From positions 992,001 to 1,056,000 of the forward strand of contig NZ_CP031219.1 in assembly GCF_003346775.1 (NCBI RefSeq): 64,000 bases of DNA, given 5' to 3'. Positions 35,780-43,573 of this stretch are shown here, one piece after another. The stretch's first letter is position 1. The number at the start of each line of letters is the position of its first letter. This DNA comes from Malaciobacter mytili LMG 24559 (lineage in GTDB: Bacteria; Campylobacterota; Campylobacteria; Campylobacterales; Arcobacteraceae). The notes under the pieces are model-generated. The model saw only the letters and a program-made list of their open reading frames with translations. It did not search any database and had not been told where the DNA came from. Both the position numbers and the translations under genes were made by a program.

Positions 35780-36733
35780 TTGAGTCAATTAGAGTTTAAA
35801 AAATTATATAATGAATTTACAATAAGATTTCAAAATAAAGAGTATAAAGAAGCTTTAGAATTAACTTATGATTTATTAGATATAGCACAAGATATAGAAC
35901 TTGAAGTAGCTTATACTTTAATGGCAAAAGCTAGAGTTTTAACTGCTTTAAATAGATTAAAAGAAGCTACAGATACTTATGATGAAGTAATAGAAAAGTT
36001 TGATAATACAACTGATGTTTTAATTTTAAATCTTCTTGCTTATGCGTATTATAATAAAGCTTTAATATATGCAAAAGAAAAAGAGTATAAAAAAGAGTTA
36101 GCTACTTATGATAAATTACTTGAAAAGTTTATTGAAGATACTTCTTTAGAACTTGAAATAGTTTTAGTTAAAACATATCTAAATAAAGCAATTTGTCTTA
36201 AAGAGTTAAAAGATACAAATGAAGTGATTTTAGTATATAAAGAGATGATTGGCAACTTTGAACACTCAACAAATGAAGAGGTCTTATCTGATGTTGCTAT
36301 AGCTTTATTTAATATAGGATTACTTTACTCAAAAGAAGAAAAAAATAAAGATGCTATAAAAGTATATAATGAACTAATAAATAAATTTAAAACAACTAAA
36401 AATAAAAATACTTTAGAACTTGTTGTAAAAGCTATGGTAAATAAAGCAGCAAGATATAAAGAGTTATTAAAGTATAAAGAAGCTTTAAAAGTTTATGATG
36501 AAGTTATAAAAAAATATGAAAAAAATAAGGAAGAAAAAATCTTAATCCAAGTGGCTCTTTCTTTGCATAATAAAGCAATTTTACTTGGTGAAATGGCAAA
36601 TGAAGAACAATTGCAAGAAGTTTGTGATGAAATTATAGAAAAATTCTCAAATAGTAAAGATGAAATAATTAGTAATATAGTATTAACTGCACAAGTTATT
36701 AAAGATAAAGAAAAATTTAATAACTCTTTTTAA
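35780..36733 (+). CDS. Protein of tandem 43-residue TPR-like repeats
   Basis: 317 residues from TTG at 35780, nine bases after the ribosome site AGGAG; an upstream in-frame TTG lacks one. It has no signal peptide or membrane helix. After an N-terminal capping pair it contains five consecutive units of exactly 43 residues beginning E/K/D-x-x-x-x-Y-D/K/N-x-x-I and containing N-K-A near position 31-33. Canonical TPRs are 34 residues, so this is a longer helix-pair variant. It shares the repeat with the membrane protein at 31779. Probably a binding scaffold; partner unknown. Confidence 0.7.
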   Translation: MSQLEFKKLYNEFTIRFQNKEYKEALELTYDLLDIAQDIELEVAYTLMAKARVLTALNRLKEATDTYDEVIEKFDNTTDVLILNLLAYAYYNKALIYAKEKEYKKELATYDKLLEKFIEDTSLELEIVLVKTYLNKAICLKELKDTNEVILVYKEMIGNFEHSTNEEVLSDVAIALFNIGLLYSKEEKNKDAIKVYNELINKFKTTKNKNTLELVVKAMVNKAARYKELLKYKEALKVYDEVIKKYEKNKEEKILIQVALSLHNKAILLGEMANEEQLQEVCDEIIEKFSNSKDEIISNIVLTAQVIKDKEKFNNSF

Positions 36734-36802
36734 TATTTGGAAAAAATAAAAAGCTCAATAGTTATAATTTATTGCAATTTTCTAGAAATATTAGTATTTA
36801 AT

Positions 36803-36811
36803 TGCTATAAT
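36803..36811 (+). promoter_or_regulatory. Extended -10 promoter of the TAXI transporter operon
   Basis: TGCTATAAT, a perfect extended -10 (TGNTATAAT), 29 bases before the ATG at 36841. Confidence 0.65.
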
Positions 36812-36840
36812 CTTTTTAATTTATAGAAGAGAGAATATAA

Positions 36841-37782
36841 ATGAAAAAAAAATTTATAACAACTTTACTTTTAACTTGTGGTTTAATTACAAGTTTAAAT
36901 GCTCAAAGACTTACTTTTAAAGCTGCAAAATCTTCATCTTCTTACTATCAAATGGCAGTTCAAATTGGCGAAAATGTTAGTAAAAACTCAAATCTTAGTT
37001 TAACGATTGAAGAGAGTCAAGGATCAGTTCAAAATGTAAAAGAAGTTAGAAAAAGAAGTGGCAATTATGTTTTTACAACGCCACCTGTTTTAATAGAACT
37101 TGCAAAATCAAAAAAAGCAATGTTTAAAAATGACAATCCAGCTGATTATGAAAAAATTAGAGCACTTTTTCCTATTCCTTATCTTACTATGCATGTGGTT
37201 GTAAGAGCTGATTCAAATATAAATAGTTTTAAAGATCTAAAAGGTAAATCATTACTTATTGGAAAAGGAACATATGGAGCAAATGAAGCTAAAAAATATA
37301 TAGAAGCATTTGGGTTAAAGGGTGATGTAAAACTTATTGGTGCTGAGTTATCAGGTGCAGTTTCTGCACTTAAAAATGCTCAAATAGATGGTTTTGCAAC
37401 TTCTGGGTCTTATCCTGCACCAAATGTAATTGAAGCTGCTGCTAGTATAAAGATTAAACTATTAAGTATGAGTGATGAAGAAATTGCAAAAACAAAAAGG
37501 GATAAGATAATAATCCCAGCAGGTACTTATGCTGGTCTTAAAGAAGATATAACAACAACTACCTTACCTGTTGGAGTTTATACAACTACACAAATGAGTG
37601 AAGAGACAGCTTATGAACTTACAAAGGCTTTTTGGGAATCTAAAGAAAATTTAGAAAAACAAAATATTTGGTGGAAAGCAATTACAGTTAATAATCTTAA
37701 AATGTTTAAAACAAAGCTGCATAAAGGTGCTTTAAAATATTATAATGAAGTAAATACAACTATTCCAATAAGCTTAAAATAA
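36841..37782 (+). CDS. TAXI-family TRAP transporter solute-binding protein
   Basis: 313 residues with a signal peptide (1-21, cut after SLNA). It is periplasmic and delivers ligand to the fused permease whose ATG overlaps its stop by one base. The TAXI pattern is seen in FKAAKSSSSYYQMAVQIGENV at the mature N-terminus, DLKGKSLLIGKGTYGANEAKKYIEAFGL and GAVSALKNAQIDGFATSGSYP. Known TAXI proteins bind glutamate, 2-oxoglutarate or other organic acids; the ligand here is not evident. Confidence 0.92.
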   Translation: MKKKFITTLLLTCGLITSLNAQRLTFKAAKSSSSYYQMAVQIGENVSKNSNLSLTIEESQGSVQNVKEVRKRSGNYVFTTPPVLIELAKSKKAMFKNDNPADYEKIRALFPIPYLTMHVVVRADSNINSFKDLKGKSLLIGKGTYGANEAKKYIEAFGLKGDVKLIGAELSGAVSALKNAQIDGFATSGSYPAPNVIEAAASIKIKLLSMSDEEIAKTKRDKIIIPAGTYAGLKEDITTTTLPVGVYTTTQMSEETAYELTKAFWESKENLEKQNIWWKAITVNNLKMFKTKLHKGALKYYNEVNTTIPISLK

Positions 37783-39578
37783 TGACAAAAGAAATATTTA
37801 AACTACTATCAGCTAAATATCTGATAGTAGCCACTTTAGCTATTATTACTGTGGGGTTTCATATATATTTAATTTTTACAGGACTTATGCCAAATTTAGT
37901 AAGTAGACCTATTCATTTACTTTTGGTTTTACCTTGGATTTTTTTACTTACTCAAGATGAAAATATATCAAAATTTACTAAGTATCTAGGGTATATTTTA
38001 CTAGCTTGTGCTATGTTTTCATCATACTATATTATAGTAAATCATATTGATTTAGAAGAACAATATGGTTCTTTAGAAGGAACTTTACAATATTTTGTAG
38101 CTATTAGCTTACTTTTAGCAGTACTAGAAATGGCAAGACGAGCTATAAAATTAGCTCTTCCCCTAACAGCTATAATTGCACTTGCTTATGGTCTTTTTGG
38201 TCATTATATTCCTGGTGATTTTGGTCATCAAGAGATACCTTTAGATAGTTTTTTAGGAACTTTAGTTATTGCTGAGGGGGGAATATATGGAAGCTTAACA
38301 GGAATTTCCGTAAATGTGGTTGCAGTATTTGTAATTCTTGGAGCTTTTGTAGGAGTAGGTGAGGGTGGCAATGCTTTTATGTCTTTATCCACAAAGATAG
38401 CTGGAAGATTAAGAGGAGGTGCAGCAAAAGTATCTGTTTTAGCTTCTGCATTTTTTGGTTCTATTTCTGGTTCTGCTTCTGCAAATGTGGCTTCAACAGG
38501 AGCTTTTACTATTCCTACAATGAAAAGGTTAAATTATCCTGCTAGTTTAGCTGCTGCAAGTGAAGCTGTTGCTAGTACAGGAGGTCAAATAATGCCTCCT
38601 CTTATGGGAGCTGGTGCATTTATTATGGCAGAACTTTTAGGTGTTCAATACTCTTTTATTATGAGTTCAGCAATTTTCCCTGCATTATTGTTTTTCTTTA
38701 CGGTTTGGATAGGTATAGATGTTTTTGCTAAAAAATATAATCTAATATCAATAAGCAATAATGATATTCCAAAAATAAATTTAGTTTTAAAGCTTAGTCC
38801 TTTTTTTATATTGCCTTTTGGTGTACTTTTATATGCTTTAATCATTATAAAAAAAACTCCTCAATTTTCAGCTGCTTTAGCTATTTTTATTTCAATTTCT
38901 CTTCTTTTAGTAAATAAAGATTGGCAGTTTAGTTTTAAAGAGTTTATATTTAAGTTTTTAGATGGATGTATTAGTGCTTCAAAACAAATAGCAACAATTG
39001 CTTCTGTTATTATTTGTGCTGGGATTATTATTGGAGTTTTAAATATAACAGGAGTAGGGGTAAAAATAACTTCAGCAATTTTATATTTATCAAATGGAGA
39101 GTTATTTACAGCTTTACTTTTAACTGCATTTGCTTGCCTAATTTTGGGAATGGAAGTACCAACAACAGCAGCATATATTATTTGTGTTTCAATTGCTGGT
39201 CCAATATTACAAGAGTATGGGCTATCAGCTATTCAAGCTCATTTATTTATTTTCTGGTTTGCTCTTTTATCAACAATTACTCCACCTGTTTGTGGAACAG
39301 TATTTATTGCTTCTGGAATAGCACAGGTAAATTGGCTTAAAGTAGCTATTAAATCCATGAAATTAGGCTTAGGTTTATATTTAATTCCTTTATCTTTTAT
39401 AGTAAATCCATATTTAATAAAACCTGATACTCATTTTACTTTAGCTTTTATTTCTTTTATAAAAATAGGACTTGGATTATGGTTTATATCAAATGCTTTA
39501 GTAAACGATAAACTAAAATTAATATATAGAATTTTACTTAGTTTATTTGGTTTAATAATTGTTTTTTTCCCTTTATAA
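37782..39578 (+). CDS. TRAP transporter fused permease (DctQM-type)
   Basis: 598 residues, many transmembrane helices. The N-terminal four helices correspond to the small Q subunit and the rest to the large M subunit, as in TAXI systems. M-subunit motifs: GSISGSASANVASTGAFTIPTMKR, ASTGGQIMPPLMGAGAFIMAELLG and LGMEVPTTAAYIICV. It imports the solute using an ion gradient (usually Na+). One-base overlap with the solute-binding gene (TAATG). Confidence 0.93.
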   Translation: MTKEIFKLLSAKYLIVATLAIITVGFHIYLIFTGLMPNLVSRPIHLLLVLPWIFLLTQDENISKFTKYLGYILLACAMFSSYYIIVNHIDLEEQYGSLEGTLQYFVAISLLLAVLEMARRAIKLALPLTAIIALAYGLFGHYIPGDFGHQEIPLDSFLGTLVIAEGGIYGSLTGISVNVVAVFVILGAFVGVGEGGNAFMSLSTKIAGRLRGGAAKVSVLASAFFGSISGSASANVASTGAFTIPTMKRLNYPASLAAASEAVASTGGQIMPPLMGAGAFIMAELLGVQYSFIMSSAIFPALLFFFTVWIGIDVFAKKYNLISISNNDIPKINLVLKLSPFFILPFGVLLYALIIIKKTPQFSAALAIFISISLLLVNKDWQFSFKEFIFKFLDGCISASKQIATIASVIICAGIIIGVLNITGVGVKITSAILYLSNGELFTALLLTAFACLILGMEVPTTAAYIICVSIAGPILQEYGLSAIQAHLFIFWFALLSTITPPVCGTVFIASGIAQVNWLKVAIKSMKLGLGLYLIPLSFIVNPYLIKPDTHFTLAFISFIKIGLGLWFISNALVNDKLKLIYRILLSLFGLIIVFFPL

Positions 39579-39653
39579 TAAATTTATAGTTTATTTATAA
39601 AAGATTAAGCTTAACTTGTTATATTTTCTTTTTTAAAAATGGAGAAATATAAT

Positions 39654-40136
39654 ATGGAAAAAATTATTTTAAGAGAAGCAACAATAAATGATTCTCAAAC
39701 AATCTTTAATTTTGTAAAAGAATTAGCAATTTATGAAAAAGCAGAACATGAAGTTAAAACAAGTGTAAAGCAAGTTGAAGAGTCAGTATTTGGAAAAGAT
39801 TCAGTTACTTATGCAATTATTTGTGAATTAGATAATAAACCAATTGGAATGGCATTATATTTTTTTAATTACTCTACTTGGTTAGGAAGAAATGGAATTT
39901 ATTTAGAAGATTTATATGTTAGTCCACAATATAGAGGAGTAGGGGCAGGAAAAGCATTACTAAAAAAACTTGCTCAAATTGCAGTTGAGAAAAAATGTGG
40001 AAGAATAGATTGGCAAGTTTTAGACTGGAATAAGCCTTCTATTGATTTTTATGATAGTATTGGCGCAAAAGGTTTAACTGAATGGATTCCTTATAGATTA
40101 ACAGGAGAAGCCTTAGAAGAGTTTGCTAGAAGTTAA
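39654..40136 (+). CDS. GNAT acetyltransferase, diamine/polyamine type
   Basis: 160 residues from ATG at 39654, which has GGAG at a good distance; an in-frame ATG 15 bases earlier overlaps that site. The pattern resembles spermidine/spermine acetyltransferase: LREATINDSQTIFNFVKELAIYEKAEHEV, then GIYLEDLYVSPQYRGVGAGKALLKKLA (acetyl-CoA loop R-G-V-G-A-G), then DWQVLDWNKPSIDFYDSIGAK. It probably acetylates a polyamine or similar amine. Its stop overlaps that of the convergent gene by 3 bases. Confidence 0.85.
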   Translation: MEKIILREATINDSQTIFNFVKELAIYEKAEHEVKTSVKQVEESVFGKDSVTYAIICELDNKPIGMALYFFNYSTWLGRNGIYLEDLYVSPQYRGVGAGKALLKKLAQIAVEKKCGRIDWQVLDWNKPSIDFYDSIGAKGLTEWIPYRLTGEALEEFARS

Positions 40137-40600
40137 TTATTTTCTTCTAGCTGTATTAGTGACTGCATTATTGCAGTTGCTACTTCATCAGTAATTATTT
40201 CACCCCACTTTTCAAGTTGTTTGCTATGATTACTTTGGCATATTTCAATCATCGTTCTATTAAAGAAAAACCCATCATTTATATCATTAATAATTGGTTC
40301 AATCTCAATTTTTGATTCTTTTACTGCTTGAAGATTTTCATTAATAAAGTTTTGAGTTGCATCCATAGCTGCTTGTTTTCTTAATTCATCTTCAAAAAGT
40401 TCTTCGCCATTATCTAAAGTTTGTAAATCTTTTAATAATTCATAAATCGAACCTAAAGCATATTGAAATTCAATTTGAGTTGAAGCATTATTATTTTTTG
40501 TGATGTTTATAAGCTTACCTATTGAGATTTGATAGTACATATCGTACTTTGCAAGATTTTCTATAATATTATTTTTTGAAAAGTGTCTTTCTAAATTCAT
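40133..40600 (-). CDS. Conserved-looking protein of unknown function
   Basis: 155 residues, all-helical by composition, with no membrane helix or signal peptide. I do not recognise a family. It opens MNLERHFSKNNIIENLAKYDMYYQIS, has an acidic middle (DNGEELFEDELRKQAAMDA), and a single Cys near residue 123. AGGAAACACT precedes the ATG. It is convergent with the GNAT gene, overlapping at the stop codons. No functional hint from neighbours. Confidence 0.65.
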   Translation of the reverse strand: MNLERHFSKNNIIENLAKYDMYYQISIGKLINITKNNNASTQIEFQYALGSIYELLKDLQTLDNGEELFEDELRKQAAMDATQNFINENLQAVKESKIEIEPIINDINDGFFFNRTMIEICQSNHSKQLEKWGEIITDEVATAIMQSLIQLEENN

Positions 40601-40983
40601 AGTGTTTCCTCTTATTTTAACTTTTAAGTATATCTAAACTTAACCCAAAATTATATAATTTCTTTCATTTTGTAATATAATCCAAATCTTAAAAAAAATT
40701 ATTGTATTATTCCCAAATAAAAAAATAGAGGTGATTTTATGCTTGAAATTTTAACTTTTTTAGTTATTTTTTTCTTAATTTTATCCGGACTTTATTATAA
40801 TGAAAGAGCAAAAGAGAAAGATAAAATGCCATTTAATATAAGAAAAAAAATCAAACTTTAGTCATAAAAATGACACACTACTAAAATTTAACAGAAAAAC
40901 CATAAAAAAGACTCAAATACCTTGAAAAATATAATTTAATATGTTAAAGTACAATTCTTAATATTAAATAAAAGGTAGAGATT
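40601..40983. other. Longest stretch with no sizable gene
   Basis: 383 bases between the unknown gene at 40133-40600 and the pair at 40984. It holds one 40-codon frame (40739-40861) with a good ribosome site. The remaining AT-rich flanks (40601-40738 and 40862-40983) show only possible promoters, such as TACAAT at 40950-40955; I see no RNA gene or repeat. Confidence 0.5.
40739..40861 (+). CDS. Small membrane protein, 40 residues
   Basis: ATG at 40739 follows TAGAGGTGA at a normal distance. The product has one transmembrane helix (about 4-20, ILTFLVIFFLILSGLYY) and a basic tail (NERAKEKDKMPFNIRKKIKL). This is the typical form of a bacterial small membrane protein. The coding-like codon use and ribosome site support it. 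No family recognised. Confidence 0.55.
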   Translation: MLEILTFLVIFFLILSGLYYNERAKEKDKMPFNIRKKIKL

Positions 40984-41547
40984 ATGGGTTTTTTTAAAAA
41001 TCTTTTAAAATCAATTGCAAAGGTATCAAGACCAATTGTTTCTATGGAAGCAAATCAATTGAATTTTAAGATAAATTCAGACTTTTTTTATACCTATAAT
41101 CTTGAAAATTTTGATATAAAAACAAGACATGACCCTTATACGGTAGATGCTTTTACTATTAAAACAGATAAGTTTTATATGGAGTATATTAAAGTAGATG
41201 ATGATACTACATGGCAAGGCCAAGCATTAAGTTTATATGAGGGATTTTTAGTAGAACAGTTAAAACTTAAAAAATTAGAAACTCTTGAAGAAATAGAATA
41301 TGAACACTATACTTTTAAAATATATAAAGTAGATGACTTTGCAATACTGCATATGATTTATATTTGGGAAATAAATAAAGATGTATTTATTTTAGATTTC
41401 GATAGTGAACTATTTAAAACTTTAATTACAAATTTAGATAAAAACTATATTTATAAATATGAAAACTATTCAAAACTTAGTGTTGATTTTGATAGTAGTA
41501 TTGTTAAACTAAATGCTTTTAAAGACTATTTTAATTTAACGATGTAA
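40984..41547 (+). CDS. Unknown cytosolic protein, paralogue of the next gene
   Basis: 187 residues, no signal peptide. The core DKFYMEYIKVDDDTTWQGQALSLYEGFLVEQLKLKKLETL and the later MIYIWEINKDVFILDFDSELFKTLITNLDK are matched in order by the downstream lipoprotein. Predominantly beta and helix mixed; no catalytic motif seen. The next gene starts 1 base after its stop, so this is a tandem duplication in one operon. Family not recognised. AAAAGGTAGAG lies before the ATG. Confidence 0.65.
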   Translation: MGFFKNLLKSIAKVSRPIVSMEANQLNFKINSDFFYTYNLENFDIKTRHDPYTVDAFTIKTDKFYMEYIKVDDDTTWQGQALSLYEGFLVEQLKLKKLETLEEIEYEHYTFKIYKVDDFAILHMIYIWEINKDVFILDFDSELFKTLITNLDKNYIYKYENYSKLSVDFDSSIVKLNAFKDYFNLTM

Positions 41548-41548
41548 A

Positions 41549-42139
41549 ATGAAAAAGTTTATACTTATTATAATTGCATTTTTTTTAGCTGCTTGTAATG
41601 ATATAGAAGATAATTCTAGTTTTTCTTATAAACAAAATAATATAAAGTTTAAAGTTGATTCAAAAGAAATTTTATCTTTTAGTTTAAATAACTTTATTTA
41701 TGAACCAAGAGCAAATCAATATTTACAAGAAGGATATACTTTAAAAGTACAAGATAATGAGTTTGATTTTTTCTTAGAGTATATTCATCTTTCAACTCAA
41801 AGTAAATGGAATGGACAAGCAAGAAGCTTTTATGAAGATTTTTTTAAAGAAAAACTAAAATTAAAAAGTTTTAAACTTCTAAATAGATTTGAAGAAAAAA
41901 ATTATGAATTTTCAACTTATTTAGTAAATGAAGATAAAATTATACAACTAATATATATTTGGGATGTTTATAAAGATACATTTATTTTTGATAAAAATGG
42001 AAAACTATTTAATAGTTTAGCAACTAAATTAAATAAACAGTACAAAGATAGTTTTAAAGAGTATAAAAGAGCTACTTTAGAGTTTCCATACTCTTTAATT
42101 GTTCAAAATAGAGTTAATTCATATTTTAATAAAAATTAA
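41549..42139 (+). CDS. Lipoprotein, paralogue of the previous gene
   Basis: 196 residues with a lipoprotein signal peptide: MKKFILIIIAFFLAAC, lipobox LAAC, modified Cys16. The mature part repeats the fold of the upstream protein: FDFFLEYIHLSTQSKWNGQARSFYEDFFKEKLKLKSF and LIYIWDVYKDTFIFDKNGKLFNSLATKLNK. Asp at +2 is absent (Asn17), so outer-membrane localisation is expected. The pair would place the same domain on both sides of the inner membrane. Function unknown. Confidence 0.75.
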   Translation: MKKFILIIIAFFLAACNDIEDNSSFSYKQNNIKFKVDSKEILSFSLNNFIYEPRANQYLQEGYTLKVQDNEFDFFLEYIHLSTQSKWNGQARSFYEDFFKEKLKLKSFKLLNRFEEKNYEFSTYLVNEDKIIQLIYIWDVYKDTFIFDKNGKLFNSLATKLNKQYKDSFKEYKRATLEFPYSLIVQNRVNSYFNKN

Positions 42140-42140
42140 T

Positions 42141-42941
42141 TTATCCAAAAATCTTTTTTAGTAAAGAAGTTGTTTGTTCAACAGGATTTTCTCTAATTGA
42201 TTTTTCTTTTTCTTCAATCATTTTAAATAGTCCATCTATAGCTTTAGTTGTAATATATTCATCTAAAGTTTTTGTATCATTTGGAAGATAAGAATCAAGA
42301 TTAAAGTTTTTTGCTAAATTCATTATTTGAGTATTTTGTATATACTCTTTTGCATTTGTTTGATAAAAACTATTAAAAGTATCATAATATGTAGCTACTT
42401 GATTTGATTTTATTGACTCTTTTACAATAGGAGTAATACTCTTTTTTAACTCTTCATAACTACTTGTTTTAAAGTAACTTGTTAAGGCATTTTCTTTACC
42501 TGCAACTATATTTTTAGCATCATTAATTGTTAGATTATTTATACTTTTTAAAAAAATATCAGTTGTTTTTATTGCTGCATTTGAAGCTGCATCATTCATT
42601 GATTTAATTAAATCATCAACAATTTTATCTCCTCCTGCTTTTCTAATAATTCCCTCAGCTTTATCTAAATTATTTGGAAGAGGAATTTTTACTAAAGCAT
42701 TATTTAAATAACCATCTTTTTGAGATAGAGTTTTTGTTGAATAATTAACTGCTATTTCTAAAGCTTGTTTTAATCCACTAATCATAGTTGATTCACTTAA
42801 GTTTTGTTCTTGATTTTCTACTGTTTTTGTATCTTTTGAAGTAGTTATTTCATCAATAACACCCTTTGCTAAATCTTGCCATGAAGCATTTGCAAGTGAA
42901 GAAAATAGGAGTATTGAAGCAATTGAAAGTTTTATTTTCAT
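42141..42941 (-). CDS. DUF4197 family secreted protein
   Basis: 266 residues from ATG at 42941, which follows AAGGAAT and opens a clear signal peptide (MKIKLSIASILLFSSLANAS, cut after ANA); an upstream in-frame start 36 codons earlier would bury this. The DUF4197 pattern is seen in GLKQALEIAVNYSTKTLSQKDGYLNNALVKIPLPNNL and AGGDKIVDDLIKSMNDAASNAA. Periplasmic, helical. Function unknown in the family. It diverges from the gene at 43036 and is convergent with the lipoprotein. Confidence 0.85.
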   Translation of the reverse strand: MKIKLSIASILLFSSLANASWQDLAKGVIDEITTSKDTKTVENQEQNLSESTMISGLKQALEIAVNYSTKTLSQKDGYLNNALVKIPLPNNLDKAEGIIRKAGGDKIVDDLIKSMNDAASNAAIKTTDIFLKSINNLTINDAKNIVAGKENALTSYFKTSSYEELKKSITPIVKESIKSNQVATYYDTFNSFYQTNAKEYIQNTQIMNLAKNFNLDSYLPNDTKTLDEYITTKAIDGLFKMIEEKEKSIRENPVEQTTSLLKKIFG

Positions 42942-43035
42942 CTTTATTCCTTTGATAATATTTATGATTATATAAGATTTTTGTCTATTTTTAGATAATT
43001 TGATATAATTATGCAATTTTTTTAAAGGATTTATT

Positions 43036-43473
43036 ATAGATATAATCAATCAAGTAACAGATTTTTTTCATCAATTTAAAAATAAAATTGTACAAACAGA
43101 TGAAATTGTAACAGAGCATCAAGAAGCAATAAAAGAGTATGCTACTATTTTAAAAGAAGATTCTTTATTTGAAGAGTATTATGAAAACTATCTAACAATT
43201 TTAGGATATGCTTATAGATTAGAGCATATAAATGATAGACTTTTTTACACTTTTCAAGAAGCTGTTTATGCTATTGATTTAGCAAAACAGTTAAAAGATC
43301 ATAATGGTATAGAGTTAAACTCTTTTGTTTATATATTAGTTATAAATACTTTTATAGAGGAGTATTTTGGGAACTTATTAAATGAACAAGAGAAACAAAA
43401 AGCTATAGATACTTATAAAAAAATCGAAGAAAAAAGAACAAAAGAAGCTCAAAAATATCATATTTACCAATGA
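43036..43473 (+). CDS. Uncharacterised gene without an ordinary start codon
   Basis: A 145-codon open frame with coding-like sequence (for example YATILKEDSLFEEYYENYLTI broken here as a helix near 38-58) and no ATG, GTG or TTG anywhere in it. The frame is closed upstream by TAA at 43006. AAAGGA at 43024-43029 is placed correctly for ATA at 43036 (six-base gap) or ATT at 43033 (three-base gap). The helical product is soluble and acidic, and no family is recognised. It diverges from the DUF4197 gene. Either initiation uses AUA/AUU, or an ancestral ATG (ATGGAT to ATAGAT) has mutated and the gene is being lost. Confidence 0.6.
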   Translation: MDIINQVTDFFHQFKNKIVQTDEIVTEHQEAIKEYATILKEDSLFEEYYENYLTILGYAYRLEHINDRLFYTFQEAVYAIDLAKQLKDHNGIELNSFVYILVINTFIEEYFGNLLNEQEKQKAIDTYKKIEEKRTKEAQKYHIYQ

Positions 43474-43573
43474 TAATTTGAAATATAAAAAGATTAATAT
43501 AATCTTTTTATAAAACTCACCCAAAGCCCACTTTATCTAGTTATTATAAAGTATTATAAAATTAGGAAGATTT

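Noticed and set aside
39014-39340. Second plus-strand frame inside the fused TRAP permease
   Set aside because: An out-of-frame shadow with Cys/Trp/Ser-rich nonsense sequence; the permease frame is continuous and has family motifs.
42942-43049. Earlier start for the DUF4197 protein
   Set aside because: It would place 36 residues before a textbook signal peptide; ATG at 42941 has AAGGAAT upstream.
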